Of a DNA stretch of 49,207 nucleotides, positions 17,465 through 25,250 are shown piece by piece (positions within the stretch are counted from its first letter, which is position 1; the number at the start of each line of letters is the position of its first letter). A model generated the notes under the pieces. The model had not been told where the DNA came from. It saw nothing but the letters and a program-made list of their open reading frames with translations, and ran no database searches. The translations under genes and the position numbers were made by a program. Source of the DNA: Nocardiopsis listeri NBRC 13360. GTDB lineage: Bacteria; Actinomycetota; Actinomycetes; Streptosporangiales; Streptosporangiaceae. Location of the stretch: assembly GCF_001570765.1 (NCBI RefSeq), contig NZ_BCSH01000062.1:1-49207 (forward strand), given 5' to 3'.

Positions 17465-18396
17465 CGGTTCGCGACCCTCACCTTCGGGTTGGCCGCCAGC
17501 CCGACCACGTCGGCGATCAGGTTGACCAGGATGTAGATCCCCGCGATGAGCAGGACCACGGCCTGGATCAGTGGCACGTCACGGTCTTCGATGGCGTCCA
17601 TGAGCACCTTGCCGACGCCGGGGAAGTTGAACAGGAACTCGATGGCCACCACTCCGCCGGCCAACCAGGCCAACTGCAGGGCGACCACCTGGGCCACGGG
17701 GCCGATCGCGTTGGGCGCGGCGTGCCGCCACAACACAACGCGTTCGGAGACGCCCTTGAGGCGTGCCTGTTGCACGTACTCGCTCTCCAGGACCTCGATC
17801 ATCGTCGCCCGCATCATGCGGACGATCGGTGGGGCGACGGCCAGGGAGAGCGTGAGGACCGGCAGCACCCACTGTTCCGGTCCACCCTCACGGGCGTAGA
17901 CCGACGGGAACAGATCGAGACCGCCCGGGCCAAGGAGCAGGATCAACAGGATGCCGACCACGAACTCCGGGACGGAGGCCAGGACCAGGGTGCCCATGGA
18001 GGCGGAGTGGTCGAAGCCGCGGTCCCGGCGCAGCGCGCTGAACGCGCCGACGAACAGCGCGATGGGGGTGGCGACCAGAGCGGACAGACCCATGAGGGTC
18101 ATCGAGTTCTGGACGGGGGAGGCCAGGTACTCGGATACGGGCTGCCGGTTGGAGAAGGAGGTGCCGAGGTCGCCCTGGACGATCCCCTGCAGCCATTGCG
18201 CGTACTGGACGGCCACCGGCTTGTGCAGGTCGAGCTGGTCGCGCAGTGCCTCCAAACGCTCCGGGGTGGCGTCGCGGCCCAGGATGAGTTGGGCCGCATC
18301 GCCCGGTAGCGCCTGCGTGGCCGCGAAGACCACGAGGGACACCGCCCAGAGCGTCAGTGCGCCGAAGAAGAGGCGTACGACGATGAGTCGAGTCAT
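17461..18396 (-). CDS. ABC transporter permease, DppB type (second importer)
   Basis: A 311-residue protein starting MTRLIVVRLFFGALTLWAVSLVVF, with the family's LRDQLDLHKPVAVQYAQWLQGIVQGDLGTSFSN external segment split by normal TM spacing. The EAA loop reads LESEYVQQARLKGVSERVVLWRHAA. Six TM segments are predicted. It follows the binding-protein gene by 62 bp, a gap that contains a hairpin. It is the first membrane component of the second Dpp-type importer. Confidence 0.88.
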   Translation of the reverse strand: MTRLIVVRLFFGALTLWAVSLVVFAATQALPGDAAQLILGRDATPERLEALRDQLDLHKPVAVQYAQWLQGIVQGDLGTSFSNRQPVSEYLASPVQNSMTLMGLSALVATPIALFVGAFSALRRDRGFDHSASMGTLVLASVPEFVVGILLILLLGPGGLDLFPSVYAREGGPEQWVLPVLTLSLAVAPPIVRMMRATMIEVLESEYVQQARLKGVSERVVLWRHAAPNAIGPVAQVVALQLAWLAGGVVAIEFLFNFPGVGKVLMDAIEDRDVPLIQAVVLLIAGIYILVNLIADVVGLAANPKVRVANR

Positions 18397-18435
18397 GGTG
18401 AGCTTTCGATAGCGGGACTACGGAAATCCGGGGAG

Positions 18436-18453
18436 GTTCGGGGGCGCCCGAAC
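18436..18453 (-). terminator. Intra-operon hairpin, second ABC operon
   Basis: A 7-bp stem (GTTCGGG/CCCGAAC) with a 4-nt loop, between the binding-protein stop and the permease start. It occupies the same relative place as the hairpin in the first importer operon and probably has the same differential-expression role. Confidence 0.5.
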
Positions 18454-18458
18454 ACCGC

Positions 18459-20063
18459 CTAGTCCTGCTCCATCCACATGGTGTGGAAGGCGTACGAGCC
18501 CAAGGGGTGGCCGGAGACGGCGGGCTCCAGCCCGTGCACCCGGTTGGAGTGGGCGTCGATCAGGTTCACGAAGCCCCACACGATGTAGCCGCCCTCCTCG
18601 TACTCGATCTCCTGCGCCTTGCGGATGAGCTCGTTGCGCTCGTCGTCGTCGGCGGTCTGGCGCGCCTGCGTCAGGTGGTCGAGCCACTCCTCGTGCTCGC
18701 CCCACATGGTCTCGTTGTAGGGGGCGCCCACGACGGAGCCCTGCGCGGTCTGGGTGATGTAGTTGCGGGCGCTCCAGAAGTCCTGGCCCAGGGGGTAGGG
18801 GAAACCCTCCTCGGGGTTCCAGTAGTCGCTGGGGTTGACCCGGCGCAGGCTCACGTTCACCCCGGCCTCACGGGCCTGTTCCTGGAAGACCTCGGCGGCG
18901 GCGACCACACCGGCGCTGATGTCGGAGGTGACCAGCTCGACGTCCAGGCCGTCCTCGTACCCGGCGTCGTCCAGCAGCCGCTTGGCCTCGTCGATGTCCT
19001 GCTCACGCTGTGGGAAGTCCTCGGGGTAGGAGGGGTCCATCCGCGCGTACATGTCGTTGCCGACCTGGCCGTAGCCGGAGAGGGCCTGGTCGATCATCTC
19101 CTGGCGGTCCACGATGAGCCGGAAGGCCTGACGGACGCGTACGTCGTCGAACGGCTTCTCCTCGATGTTCATCGTGAACGGCAGCCACATGCCGGTCTCG
19201 GACTCCATGAGTTCCAGGTTCGGGTCGGCCTCGATGATGGTGACCTGGGCGTGCGGCACCTGGCTGATGATCTCGACGCTGCCACTGTTGAGCGCGTTGA
19301 CGCGGGCGTCGTCGTCGGGGAAGTCGATGATCTCCAGTTCGTCCACGTACGGCTGCCCCTCGACGTGGAAGCCCTCATGGCGTTCGAAGAGGCTGTACTC
19401 GCCCACGACGAACTCGGAGTACTTGAACGGTCCGGCGCCGATCGGGTTCTCCGGGTCGTAGTCGACCGGGACGACGCAGTTGTAGTACTCGGCGAGTGCC
19501 TCGGGCAGGGTCACCAGCGGTTCGTCGACGGGGATGAGGACGGTCAGGTCGTCGACGATCTCCAACTTCTCGGGGTCGACTCCGGGCATGTCGCCCGCGC
19601 CGCGCATGGGGTTCTCGGGGTCGAGGATGCGCCGCAGCGAATAGACGACCGCCTCGGCGTCGACGGGGGAGCCGTCGTGGAAGGTCAGCCCCTCCTTGAG
19701 GACCAGGGTCCATTCGGTCCCGTCCTCGTTGGCCTCCAGCGACTCGGCCAGGTACGGCTCGATGGTGCCGTCGTTGGCGAAGCGCATCAACGCCGCGTAG
19801 AGCGCGTAGTTGCGCGCGATGTCGACGTTGTCGGTGGGGTCGTGCGCGTCGAGGGTGTCACCGGATCCACCGCCGGCCACCCCGACCCGCAGTCGGCCAC
19901 CCCGCTGGGGGTCCCCTTCGGCGCCACCGCCGGAATCGGAGTCACCACCGCCGCACGCGGCGAGTACCGGGGCGACGGCGGCGCCGGCGGCGGAGACCTT
20001 GAGGAGGCTGCGGCGACTGGTGAGGCGCTGAACGGGGGTGGAGTCTTCGGACAGGGTCGGCAC
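18459..20063 (-). CDS. ABC transporter substrate-binding lipoprotein (family 5), second importer
   Basis: A 534-residue SBP_bac_5 protein. The GTG at 20063 follows GAGGTG; a longer reading from 20186 adds a non-signal leader. It carries a Tat motif (SRRSLLK) and a lipobox (LAAC) followed by a Gly/Ser/Asp linker, so it should be a Tat-exported lipoprotein. The core shows LTFHDGSPVDAEAVVYSLRRILDPENP and VRQAFRLIVDRQEMID, standard family signatures. Nothing in the sequence names the ligand. Its location next to the nan operon makes a sialic acid derivative or sialoside worth considering, but peptide import is equally possible. It is the first gene of its operon, followed by the two permeases and the double ATPase. 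Confidence 0.87.
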   Translation of the reverse strand: MPTLSEDSTPVQRLTSRRSLLKVSAAGAAVAPVLAACGGGDSDSGGGAEGDPQRGGRLRVGVAGGGSGDTLDAHDPTDNVDIARNYALYAALMRFANDGTIEPYLAESLEANEDGTEWTLVLKEGLTFHDGSPVDAEAVVYSLRRILDPENPMRGAGDMPGVDPEKLEIVDDLTVLIPVDEPLVTLPEALAEYYNCVVPVDYDPENPIGAGPFKYSEFVVGEYSLFERHEGFHVEGQPYVDELEIIDFPDDDARVNALNSGSVEIISQVPHAQVTIIEADPNLELMESETGMWLPFTMNIEEKPFDDVRVRQAFRLIVDRQEMIDQALSGYGQVGNDMYARMDPSYPEDFPQREQDIDEAKRLLDDAGYEDGLDVELVTSDISAGVVAAAEVFQEQAREAGVNVSLRRVNPSDYWNPEEGFPYPLGQDFWSARNYITQTAQGSVVGAPYNETMWGEHEEWLDHLTQARQTADDDERNELIRKAQEIEYEEGGYIVWGFVNLIDAHSNRVHGLEPAVSGHPLGSYAFHTMWMEQD

Positions 20064-20746
20064 GTGACACCTCGGTTGGGGATACGGACAGGGTTCGACC
20101 GACAGGGCACCGGCACTCGGAGAGTGGGGGCGCATCCCCGGGTGAGATGGAAGAGTCGGTCCCAAAGATCCTTGTTGTCCCTGCATAGGGCGTCAAGCGG
20201 GGTCGAAACCGGGGCGGATGTGAACCATGGGTTTCCGGCGAGTGACGGAGTGGGAGGTCTCCGGGTCGGCGGAAACCCCACGTGGAGCGGGCCGTTCCGC
20301 GCGAAACCGTGGTGGTGTGACATGTGCGCTTTCGTGTGACCCGTGAGTGCCGGTGGGGCGTTTCCACGCTCGGTGTTGTGTCCCCATCGTTGTCACCGGG
20401 ACGCGAAACCGTGGTGTTTAGGCGAGACTTTTCTCGCTTTGCAGAATGCTCGGTGACGCAAGGTGACCGATACCTTGGTGGAGGTGGGTCTGTGGCAGGT
20501 GGTCGCGGACCGACCCTGAGGCCGGTTTCGGCAGGGTATTGCCAACGTGTTACACCTCACATGGGTGCCGCTGGGGTCCCGAGCTGTTTCCTTTGTCCAT
20601 ATCGGGGAGGACACGGGAAGGGGTTTTGTGGCCAATCGCCGGCGCCACGAACGTGGGTGTGCTGTTCTGTACCCGGTGCACCCTTGTCTAAGGTGAATGC
20701 AGGCGGCGCGACCCGCGCGCCCGACGCGGGTGATTGGAGTGACCGG
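20064..20746. promoter_or_regulatory. 683-bp divergent intergenic region
   Basis: No convincing gene is seen here. It must hold the promoters of the second importer (minus) and the RsbW-like gene (plus). A 15-bp direct repeat CGCGAAACCGTGGTG occurs at 20300-20314 and 20402-20416, 102 bp apart, and could be regulator sites. The region is less GC-rich than the flanking genes. Confidence 0.4.
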
Positions 20747-21271
20747 ATGGCTGAGGCGAGGCAACTCCGGGACTACGTGCCCCCGCGGACCTCGGACGCC
20801 GCGACGTCGGCCGCGCCGGCGATCGACGTGGCCGACATGACCGGTGGGGTCACCGACCACACCGTGTGGAGCTGCGCGGGGAACCTGACCGCGGTGCGTT
20901 CCATCCGTGCCCGAGTGCGCGAGTTCCTTTCCCGGACCGGCCACTCCGAGGGGGCCTTGGACGACGCCGAGCTCTCCGTCAGCGAACTGGCCACCAACGC
21001 CCTGTTGCACTCCCGCTCCGGTCAGAGCGGCGGGGTCATGACACTGTTCATCCGCTCGGACGAGGGACGACTGCGGGTGGCCGTCGCCGATCAGGGAGAA
21101 CGAGAACCCGATGGTCCCGCGGACGAGCACACCCGCGAGGACGGCGGCGACTTCGGCCGTGGGAAGTTCATCGTGGAGAGCTGCGCGACGCGCAGTGGTG
21201 AGTACTGGAGCGAGGCCACCCACGTCGCCTGGTTCGAGATCGACGACGAGGCGGCCTCCAGCGGGTCCTGA
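20747..21271 (+). CDS. RsbW-like ATP-binding anti-sigma/regulatory kinase (HATPase_c_2)
   Basis: A 174-residue protein from an ATG at 20747, preceded by GGAG. An N-terminal tail of about 45 residues without clear motifs precedes a single GHKL ATPase domain. The N box is SELATNALLHSRSG, the G1 box is VADQGE and the G2 region is degenerate (FGRGKFIVES). Actinomycetes carry many such solitary proteins, which act on sigma factors or anti-sigma antagonists. No sigma factor or STAS antagonist lies beside it, so the partner is unknown. It converges on the AMP-binding-like gene with a 5-bp gap. Confidence 0.85.
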   Translation: MAEARQLRDYVPPRTSDAATSAAPAIDVADMTGGVTDHTVWSCAGNLTAVRSIRARVREFLSRTGHSEGALDDAELSVSELATNALLHSRSGQSGGVMTLFIRSDEGRLRVAVADQGEREPDGPADEHTREDGGDFGRGKFIVESCATRSGEYWSEATHVAWFEIDDEAASSGS

Positions 21272-21276
21272 GCGGT

Positions 21277-22119
21277 TCAGCCGGCCCCGTACGGGGTACC
21301 GACCCGGACCGGATCGGGCGCGCACTCCACCGTCACCCCACGCCCCTCCGGGGGCGGACACCCCTCTCCTGCGACCACGCACGCCCCCGTCCACAGCGCG
21401 AGCGCGACCAACGCCGACCTGGTGGCCTCGTCCCCTCGTCGATCCACCGCCACGACGTCGTCGGGTGTCAGGTTCAGCGTCTGACGCAGCTCCGCGAACC
21501 TCGCCAACAGGTCGTGGTGGGTGTACAGGGTGGTCAGGATGTCGTCGCCGGTGCTCTCGTATCCCAGTAGCCCGTTGTCGAAGAGCCCGCGAGTGGGGCT
21601 GTAACCGTTGCCGTCGGGGCTGGGCAGGAGCAGTTCGTCGAAGGGCGTGGTGCCCGGAGCCGAACCGAAGGTGATGATCTGGCGGACCCGCGATCGTTCG
21701 GCCAGTTCCAGCCCGCGCGCGGCGAGGTCCTCGCTGACCAACAGCAGTCGGGCGTCGGTCTCGGCGAGCGCCGCGCACTGGGTGTCGGCGTCGGACTCGG
21801 GCAGGACGGTCAGGGCACGGCCGCCGACCGCCATCACCGTGTAGGAGGCAAGGAAGCGGTCGGGTGAGACGGGTGCGAGAACGCCCACCACGTCACCAAG
21901 ACACAGACCGCGCCGGCTCAGTCCGGCCGCCGCCTGTTCGACCGTGGCCGCGAAGGTGAGTCCGTCGGTGCGACCGGATCTGCCCCTGATCGATCCGCCG
22001 AGCCCGGGACGCAGCCGCAGCCGTTCGCACAGGCCGCCGGTGAGCGAGCCGATCGGGTCGTCCCGACGTGGCAGATGCCTACCCGATCGTCCGGTTCCAG
22101 AAGACAGCCCTACCCCCAT
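21277..22119 (-). CDS. Degenerate acyl-adenylate-forming-like protein (partial AMP-binding fold)
   Basis: A 280-residue protein. The ATG at 22119 follows GGGGGA with 5-nt spacing; a longer reading from 22560 has no supporting signal. It resembles the N-terminal part of acyl-CoA synthetases/adenylation domains: LTFAATVEQAAAGLSRRGLCLGDVVGVLAPVSPDRFLASY and the following ARLLLVSEDLA, in the place where the acceptor core would begin. The phosphate-binding motif (normally SSGTTGxPKG) is only a remnant, STGDD-LTTLYTHHDLLA. The adenylate-binding core and the C-terminal domain are missing. It is about half the usual length and is unlikely to be a working ligase. It may be a regulatory or binding relic, or a decaying gene. 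Function unknown. Confidence 0.65.
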   Translation of the reverse strand: MGVGLSSGTGRSGRHLPRRDDPIGSLTGGLCERLRLRPGLGGSIRGRSGRTDGLTFAATVEQAAAGLSRRGLCLGDVVGVLAPVSPDRFLASYTVMAVGGRALTVLPESDADTQCAALAETDARLLLVSEDLAARGLELAERSRVRQIITFGSAPGTTPFDELLLPSPDGNGYSPTRGLFDNGLLGYESTGDDILTTLYTHHDLLARFAELRQTLNLTPDDVVAVDRRGDEATRSALVALALWTGACVVAGEGCPPPEGRGVTVECAPDPVRVGTPYGAG

Positions 22120-22421
22120 ACGTTCCCCCAGTCGGCCGAAGCGGTGATGGGTTCGCCTTCCGGTCTCGTCACGCCCCCTCCACGTGACGAGACCGAAAAG
22201 CGCCGTGTCGGCTACTCGTCGCGAGCGGAGCCCTCCCCGGTTCCCCACTCGCACCGACACGGGTGCCCACCGGTCCCGAGGGCCACCTCGGGACCGAAGG
22301 CGCGACGGGCGACCGGTGTTCGGCCAGGCCCCCGACGGCCATTTCCGGGACGTTGTCGAGCTCGGATCCATGGCGTCGCGAGCCTGACGTCCCATGGCTT
22401 GAAGCCTAGCGTGTTCACAGT

Positions 22422-22457
22422 CATATGCACATGCATCTTGCCATGCATATGCATATG
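22422..22457. repeat. AT-rich inverted repeat
   Basis: CATATGCACATGCAT (22422-22436) and ATGCATATGCATATG (22443-22457) pair over 14 of 15 positions around the 6-nt loop CTTGCC. The half-sites contain several overlapping ATGCAT/CATATG palindromes. It stands out sharply in a GC-rich region, between the LuxR-ATPase stop (22533) and the AMP-binding-like gene start (22119). It could be a regulator-binding array for the latter or a transcription-end structure for the former. Confidence 0.7.
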
Positions 22458-22510
22458 TAGATTCGGGACGTGGTATTTCTACACAGCCCCCGGACGAGGG
22501 CGTACACGAG

Positions 22511-22528
22511 CCGGGAGGTGCCTCCCGG
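22511..22528 (-). terminator. Hairpin after LuxR-ATPase gene 1
   Basis: An 8-bp perfect stem (CCGGGAGG/CCTCCCGG) with a 2-nt loop, five bases beyond the stop codon of the minus-strand regulator gene. Confidence 0.5.
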
Positions 22529-22532
22529 GCCC

Positions 22533-25106
22533 TCAGCCGGCTCTGTGGCGCTCCACCCACGCGGTGATCTGCGTGCGCGAGTGGAACCCCATCTTGCGGT
22601 TGATGTTGGCGACGTGACGGGCGGCCGTCGACGGGCTGATGAACAGGTCCCGCGCGATCTCCGGGTTGCTCAGCCCGGTGCTGACCAGGAGGGCTATCTC
22701 CAACTCACGCTTGGTCAAGCCGTCCTGCGGCCTGGTGACGTCGGGGGAGTACGTCGCGGCGGGGGCGCGTCGACGTCCCGTTCCGTTACGTCCCGGCGAG
22801 CCGCTCCGCTTCTTCTCCGGAGCCTTCCCTCCCTCTCCGACCGGGGAGGAGGCCTGGGAGCGTTTCTCCGGAGGGCGGCGCGCCTCGGCCACCAACCACT
22901 CGGCCTCCTGGACCGCCTCGGCCTGCCCCATGCGGTATCCCTGCTCCCACCAGGCCACCAGGTGGCGGCGACGCCGGCGGACCGGTTCCACGTCCACGAA
23001 GGGCCACGGGGCGCCTTGGGCGGGCAGTCCGACCCGCTCGCGCAGGGCGACGGCCGCCCCGGCCAATCGACAGGCGGGTTCGCGCAGGTCGTCCTCGAAC
23101 GCGGCCCGGGCGATCGACGTCAGGATCCGGGCGGCCTCCGCGCGCTGTCCGCTCTGGTGACTGAGCAGGAGCCCCTCGCTCAGGTAGTCGTAGGCCTGCC
23201 CGGGTGAGCCCTGGGCGTGCGCCACCCGACCGATGCCGGCCAGGCAGCGGGCCTCCTCTGCCGTCGTCCCGATCATCCGCTGGGTGTCCAGGGCCTCCCG
23301 ATAGCAACGGTCGGCGGTCATCAGGTCCCCGCCGATCTCCGCGGCGCGGGCCTGACCGATGAGGACCACGCCCACGCCCCATCGGTGGTCGATCCCGCGG
23401 AGCAGGGTCAACGCCGCGTTGTAGTGGTGGTCGGCGGTGGAATGATCCCCCTGCTGGGCCACCAGGGCCGCTCGGGTGCTCAGGGCGATCGCTTCGCCCC
23501 ACATGTCCCCGGCCTCGCGGCACAGCCGCAGCGCCTCCTCCACCAGCATCGAGGCGCGTTCGACGCAACGGTCACGTACCTCCACCAGGGCCAACAGGTT
23601 GAACGCGGTGCGCACGAAGAGGTCGTCCCCGGCCTCGCGGCACAGCCGCAACCCCTCTTCGCCCGCGCTGCGGGCCAGGTCGTGGTCGCGTCGGACACGT
23701 GCCAACTGGGCGCGACCGACCAGGGCCCGGGCCCTGGATGGAGCCTTGGCGGCCTCCTCCAGATCGAGCAGCCGGTCCATCCAGTGGGCGCCCTCGGAAT
23801 AGTTGTGGTGACTCACCCAGTGGGCGGCGAGACTCACGCACAGCCGCAGCCCCGGTTCGGCCGCGGCCCTGTGGTGCGACCTGCGCAGCAGCGATCGGAG
23901 CGTGTCGTACTCGGCGAGCACGCGACGCCGTCCGGCGTCGCGTTCGGACCAGGGCATCGAACGGGACGACTCCAGCTTGCCGCTCAGGTCCTCCACCAAC
24001 ACGAGCATCCGGTCCAGGAGACGATCCTGGAAGAGGACGTCCTCGCCCTCGGCGACCAGACGATCCTCGGCGAACCTGCGCACGGCCTCGGGCAGCCGGT
24101 AACGCACACGTCCCTCGAACTCGCCGGTCACCGTGGCCAGTGAGCGGTTCAGCAGGGAGGTGAGCAGATCCAGGATGGCGGACTCGGGCAGACCCTCGTC
24201 GGAGCACACCTGTTCGGCCAGCTCCAGGTCCCACCCTCGGAACACCGACAGCCGGCGCAACAACACCCGCTCGGGTTCGGGCAGGTTCCGGTACACGTAG
24301 TCCAGCACCACGGGCAGCACCTGGCTGCGCGAGACCGCCTGGCCCGGACCGGGGCGCAGTTCGGGGGAGGCCAGGTGGGCGCGCAACCCCTGGAGCAGGG
24401 GGCGCACACCGGACTCCGGGGCCTCCGCGCCGAGCAGTTCGATCCCGAGCGGCATGCCGCCGGCCAGGTCGCACAGGGCCGAGATCGCGTCCAGCTCCTC
24501 GGGGGAGGCCTCGAAGCGGGGGTCACGAGTACGCGCGCGGTCGAGGAACAACCGCACCGGTTCGGTACCTGCGGGGTCGGGCGGCGGGGCGTTGCGCGCC
24601 ACCACCGGCTGGGACATCGGCGGGACCATCCACACCGTGCCGCCGGACAGCCGCACCGCCTGCTCGCTGGTGAGCATCAACGACACCGAGGGGCAGGACG
24701 CCAACAGGGCGTCGCCGATCTCGGTGACCTCCTCGGCAACGTGCTCGCACGAGTCCAGGACCAGCAGCAGCCGACGGCCGCGCAGCGCCTCGGTCACGGT
24801 GGTGGCCAGGGGTTGCCCGGCCTCCTCGACCATGCCGACGGCCTCGGCGATTCGCGCGTACACCTCGAGGCGGGTGCACACATCGGTGAGATCGGCGAAC
24901 CACACCCCGTCCGGAAAGGACACGGTGGACTGTTCGGCCACGTGGAGGGCCAGCCGCGTCTTGCCGATCCCATCGGCGCCACGAATGGTCACCGACCGGC
25001 TGGAGCCGAGTAGACGGAGCAGATCGCTCAGATCCGGCTCCCGGCCCACGAAGCTGGTGCCCGGCCGGGGGAGGTTGTGCCGCGCGGGCGCGGTCAAAGG
25101 TGCCAT
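22533..25106 (-). CDS. LuxR-family ATPase regulator 1 (LAL-like, TPR-containing)
   Basis: An 857-residue protein. An N-terminal FVGRE segment leads into a NACHT/STAND-type ATPase with Walker A GADGIGKTRLALH near residue 40 and Walker B LLLVLDSCEH. A central winged-helix/arm region and TPR-like repeats (RTAFNLLALVEV..ASMLVEEALRLCREAG) follow. A proline/basic linker leads to a LuxR helix-turn-helix at the C terminus (LTKRELEIALLVSTGLSNPEIARDL, STAARHVANINRKM). It would activate transcription on sensing an unknown signal. The ATG at 25106 is used; an in-frame GTG at 25115 is possible. It lies directly downstream of a close paralogue on the same strand. Confidence 0.86.
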   Translation of the reverse strand: MAPLTAPARHNLPRPGTSFVGREPDLSDLLRLLGSSRSVTIRGADGIGKTRLALHVAEQSTVSFPDGVWFADLTDVCTRLEVYARIAEAVGMVEEAGQPLATTVTEALRGRRLLLVLDSCEHVAEEVTEIGDALLASCPSVSLMLTSEQAVRLSGGTVWMVPPMSQPVVARNAPPPDPAGTEPVRLFLDRARTRDPRFEASPEELDAISALCDLAGGMPLGIELLGAEAPESGVRPLLQGLRAHLASPELRPGPGQAVSRSQVLPVVLDYVYRNLPEPERVLLRRLSVFRGWDLELAEQVCSDEGLPESAILDLLTSLLNRSLATVTGEFEGRVRYRLPEAVRRFAEDRLVAEGEDVLFQDRLLDRMLVLVEDLSGKLESSRSMPWSERDAGRRRVLAEYDTLRSLLRRSHHRAAAEPGLRLCVSLAAHWVSHHNYSEGAHWMDRLLDLEEAAKAPSRARALVGRAQLARVRRDHDLARSAGEEGLRLCREAGDDLFVRTAFNLLALVEVRDRCVERASMLVEEALRLCREAGDMWGEAIALSTRAALVAQQGDHSTADHHYNAALTLLRGIDHRWGVGVVLIGQARAAEIGGDLMTADRCYREALDTQRMIGTTAEEARCLAGIGRVAHAQGSPGQAYDYLSEGLLLSHQSGQRAEAARILTSIARAAFEDDLREPACRLAGAAVALRERVGLPAQGAPWPFVDVEPVRRRRRHLVAWWEQGYRMGQAEAVQEAEWLVAEARRPPEKRSQASSPVGEGGKAPEKKRSGSPGRNGTGRRRAPAATYSPDVTRPQDGLTKRELEIALLVSTGLSNPEIARDLFISPSTAARHVANINRKMGFHSRTQITAWVERHRAG

Positions 25107-25250
25107 GGCCTTCACAATTAGGGGCTGGTCGGGGGTGTGTTCACCGCCGCGAGGCAGGGGTCACAGGGGTTCGGGGTGGTCGAGGTCGGACTTCCTGGTT
25201 TAGCGGCTGCACGCGCACTGTGCAAGTGTCGTCGCGCGTACGAGGGGTGC

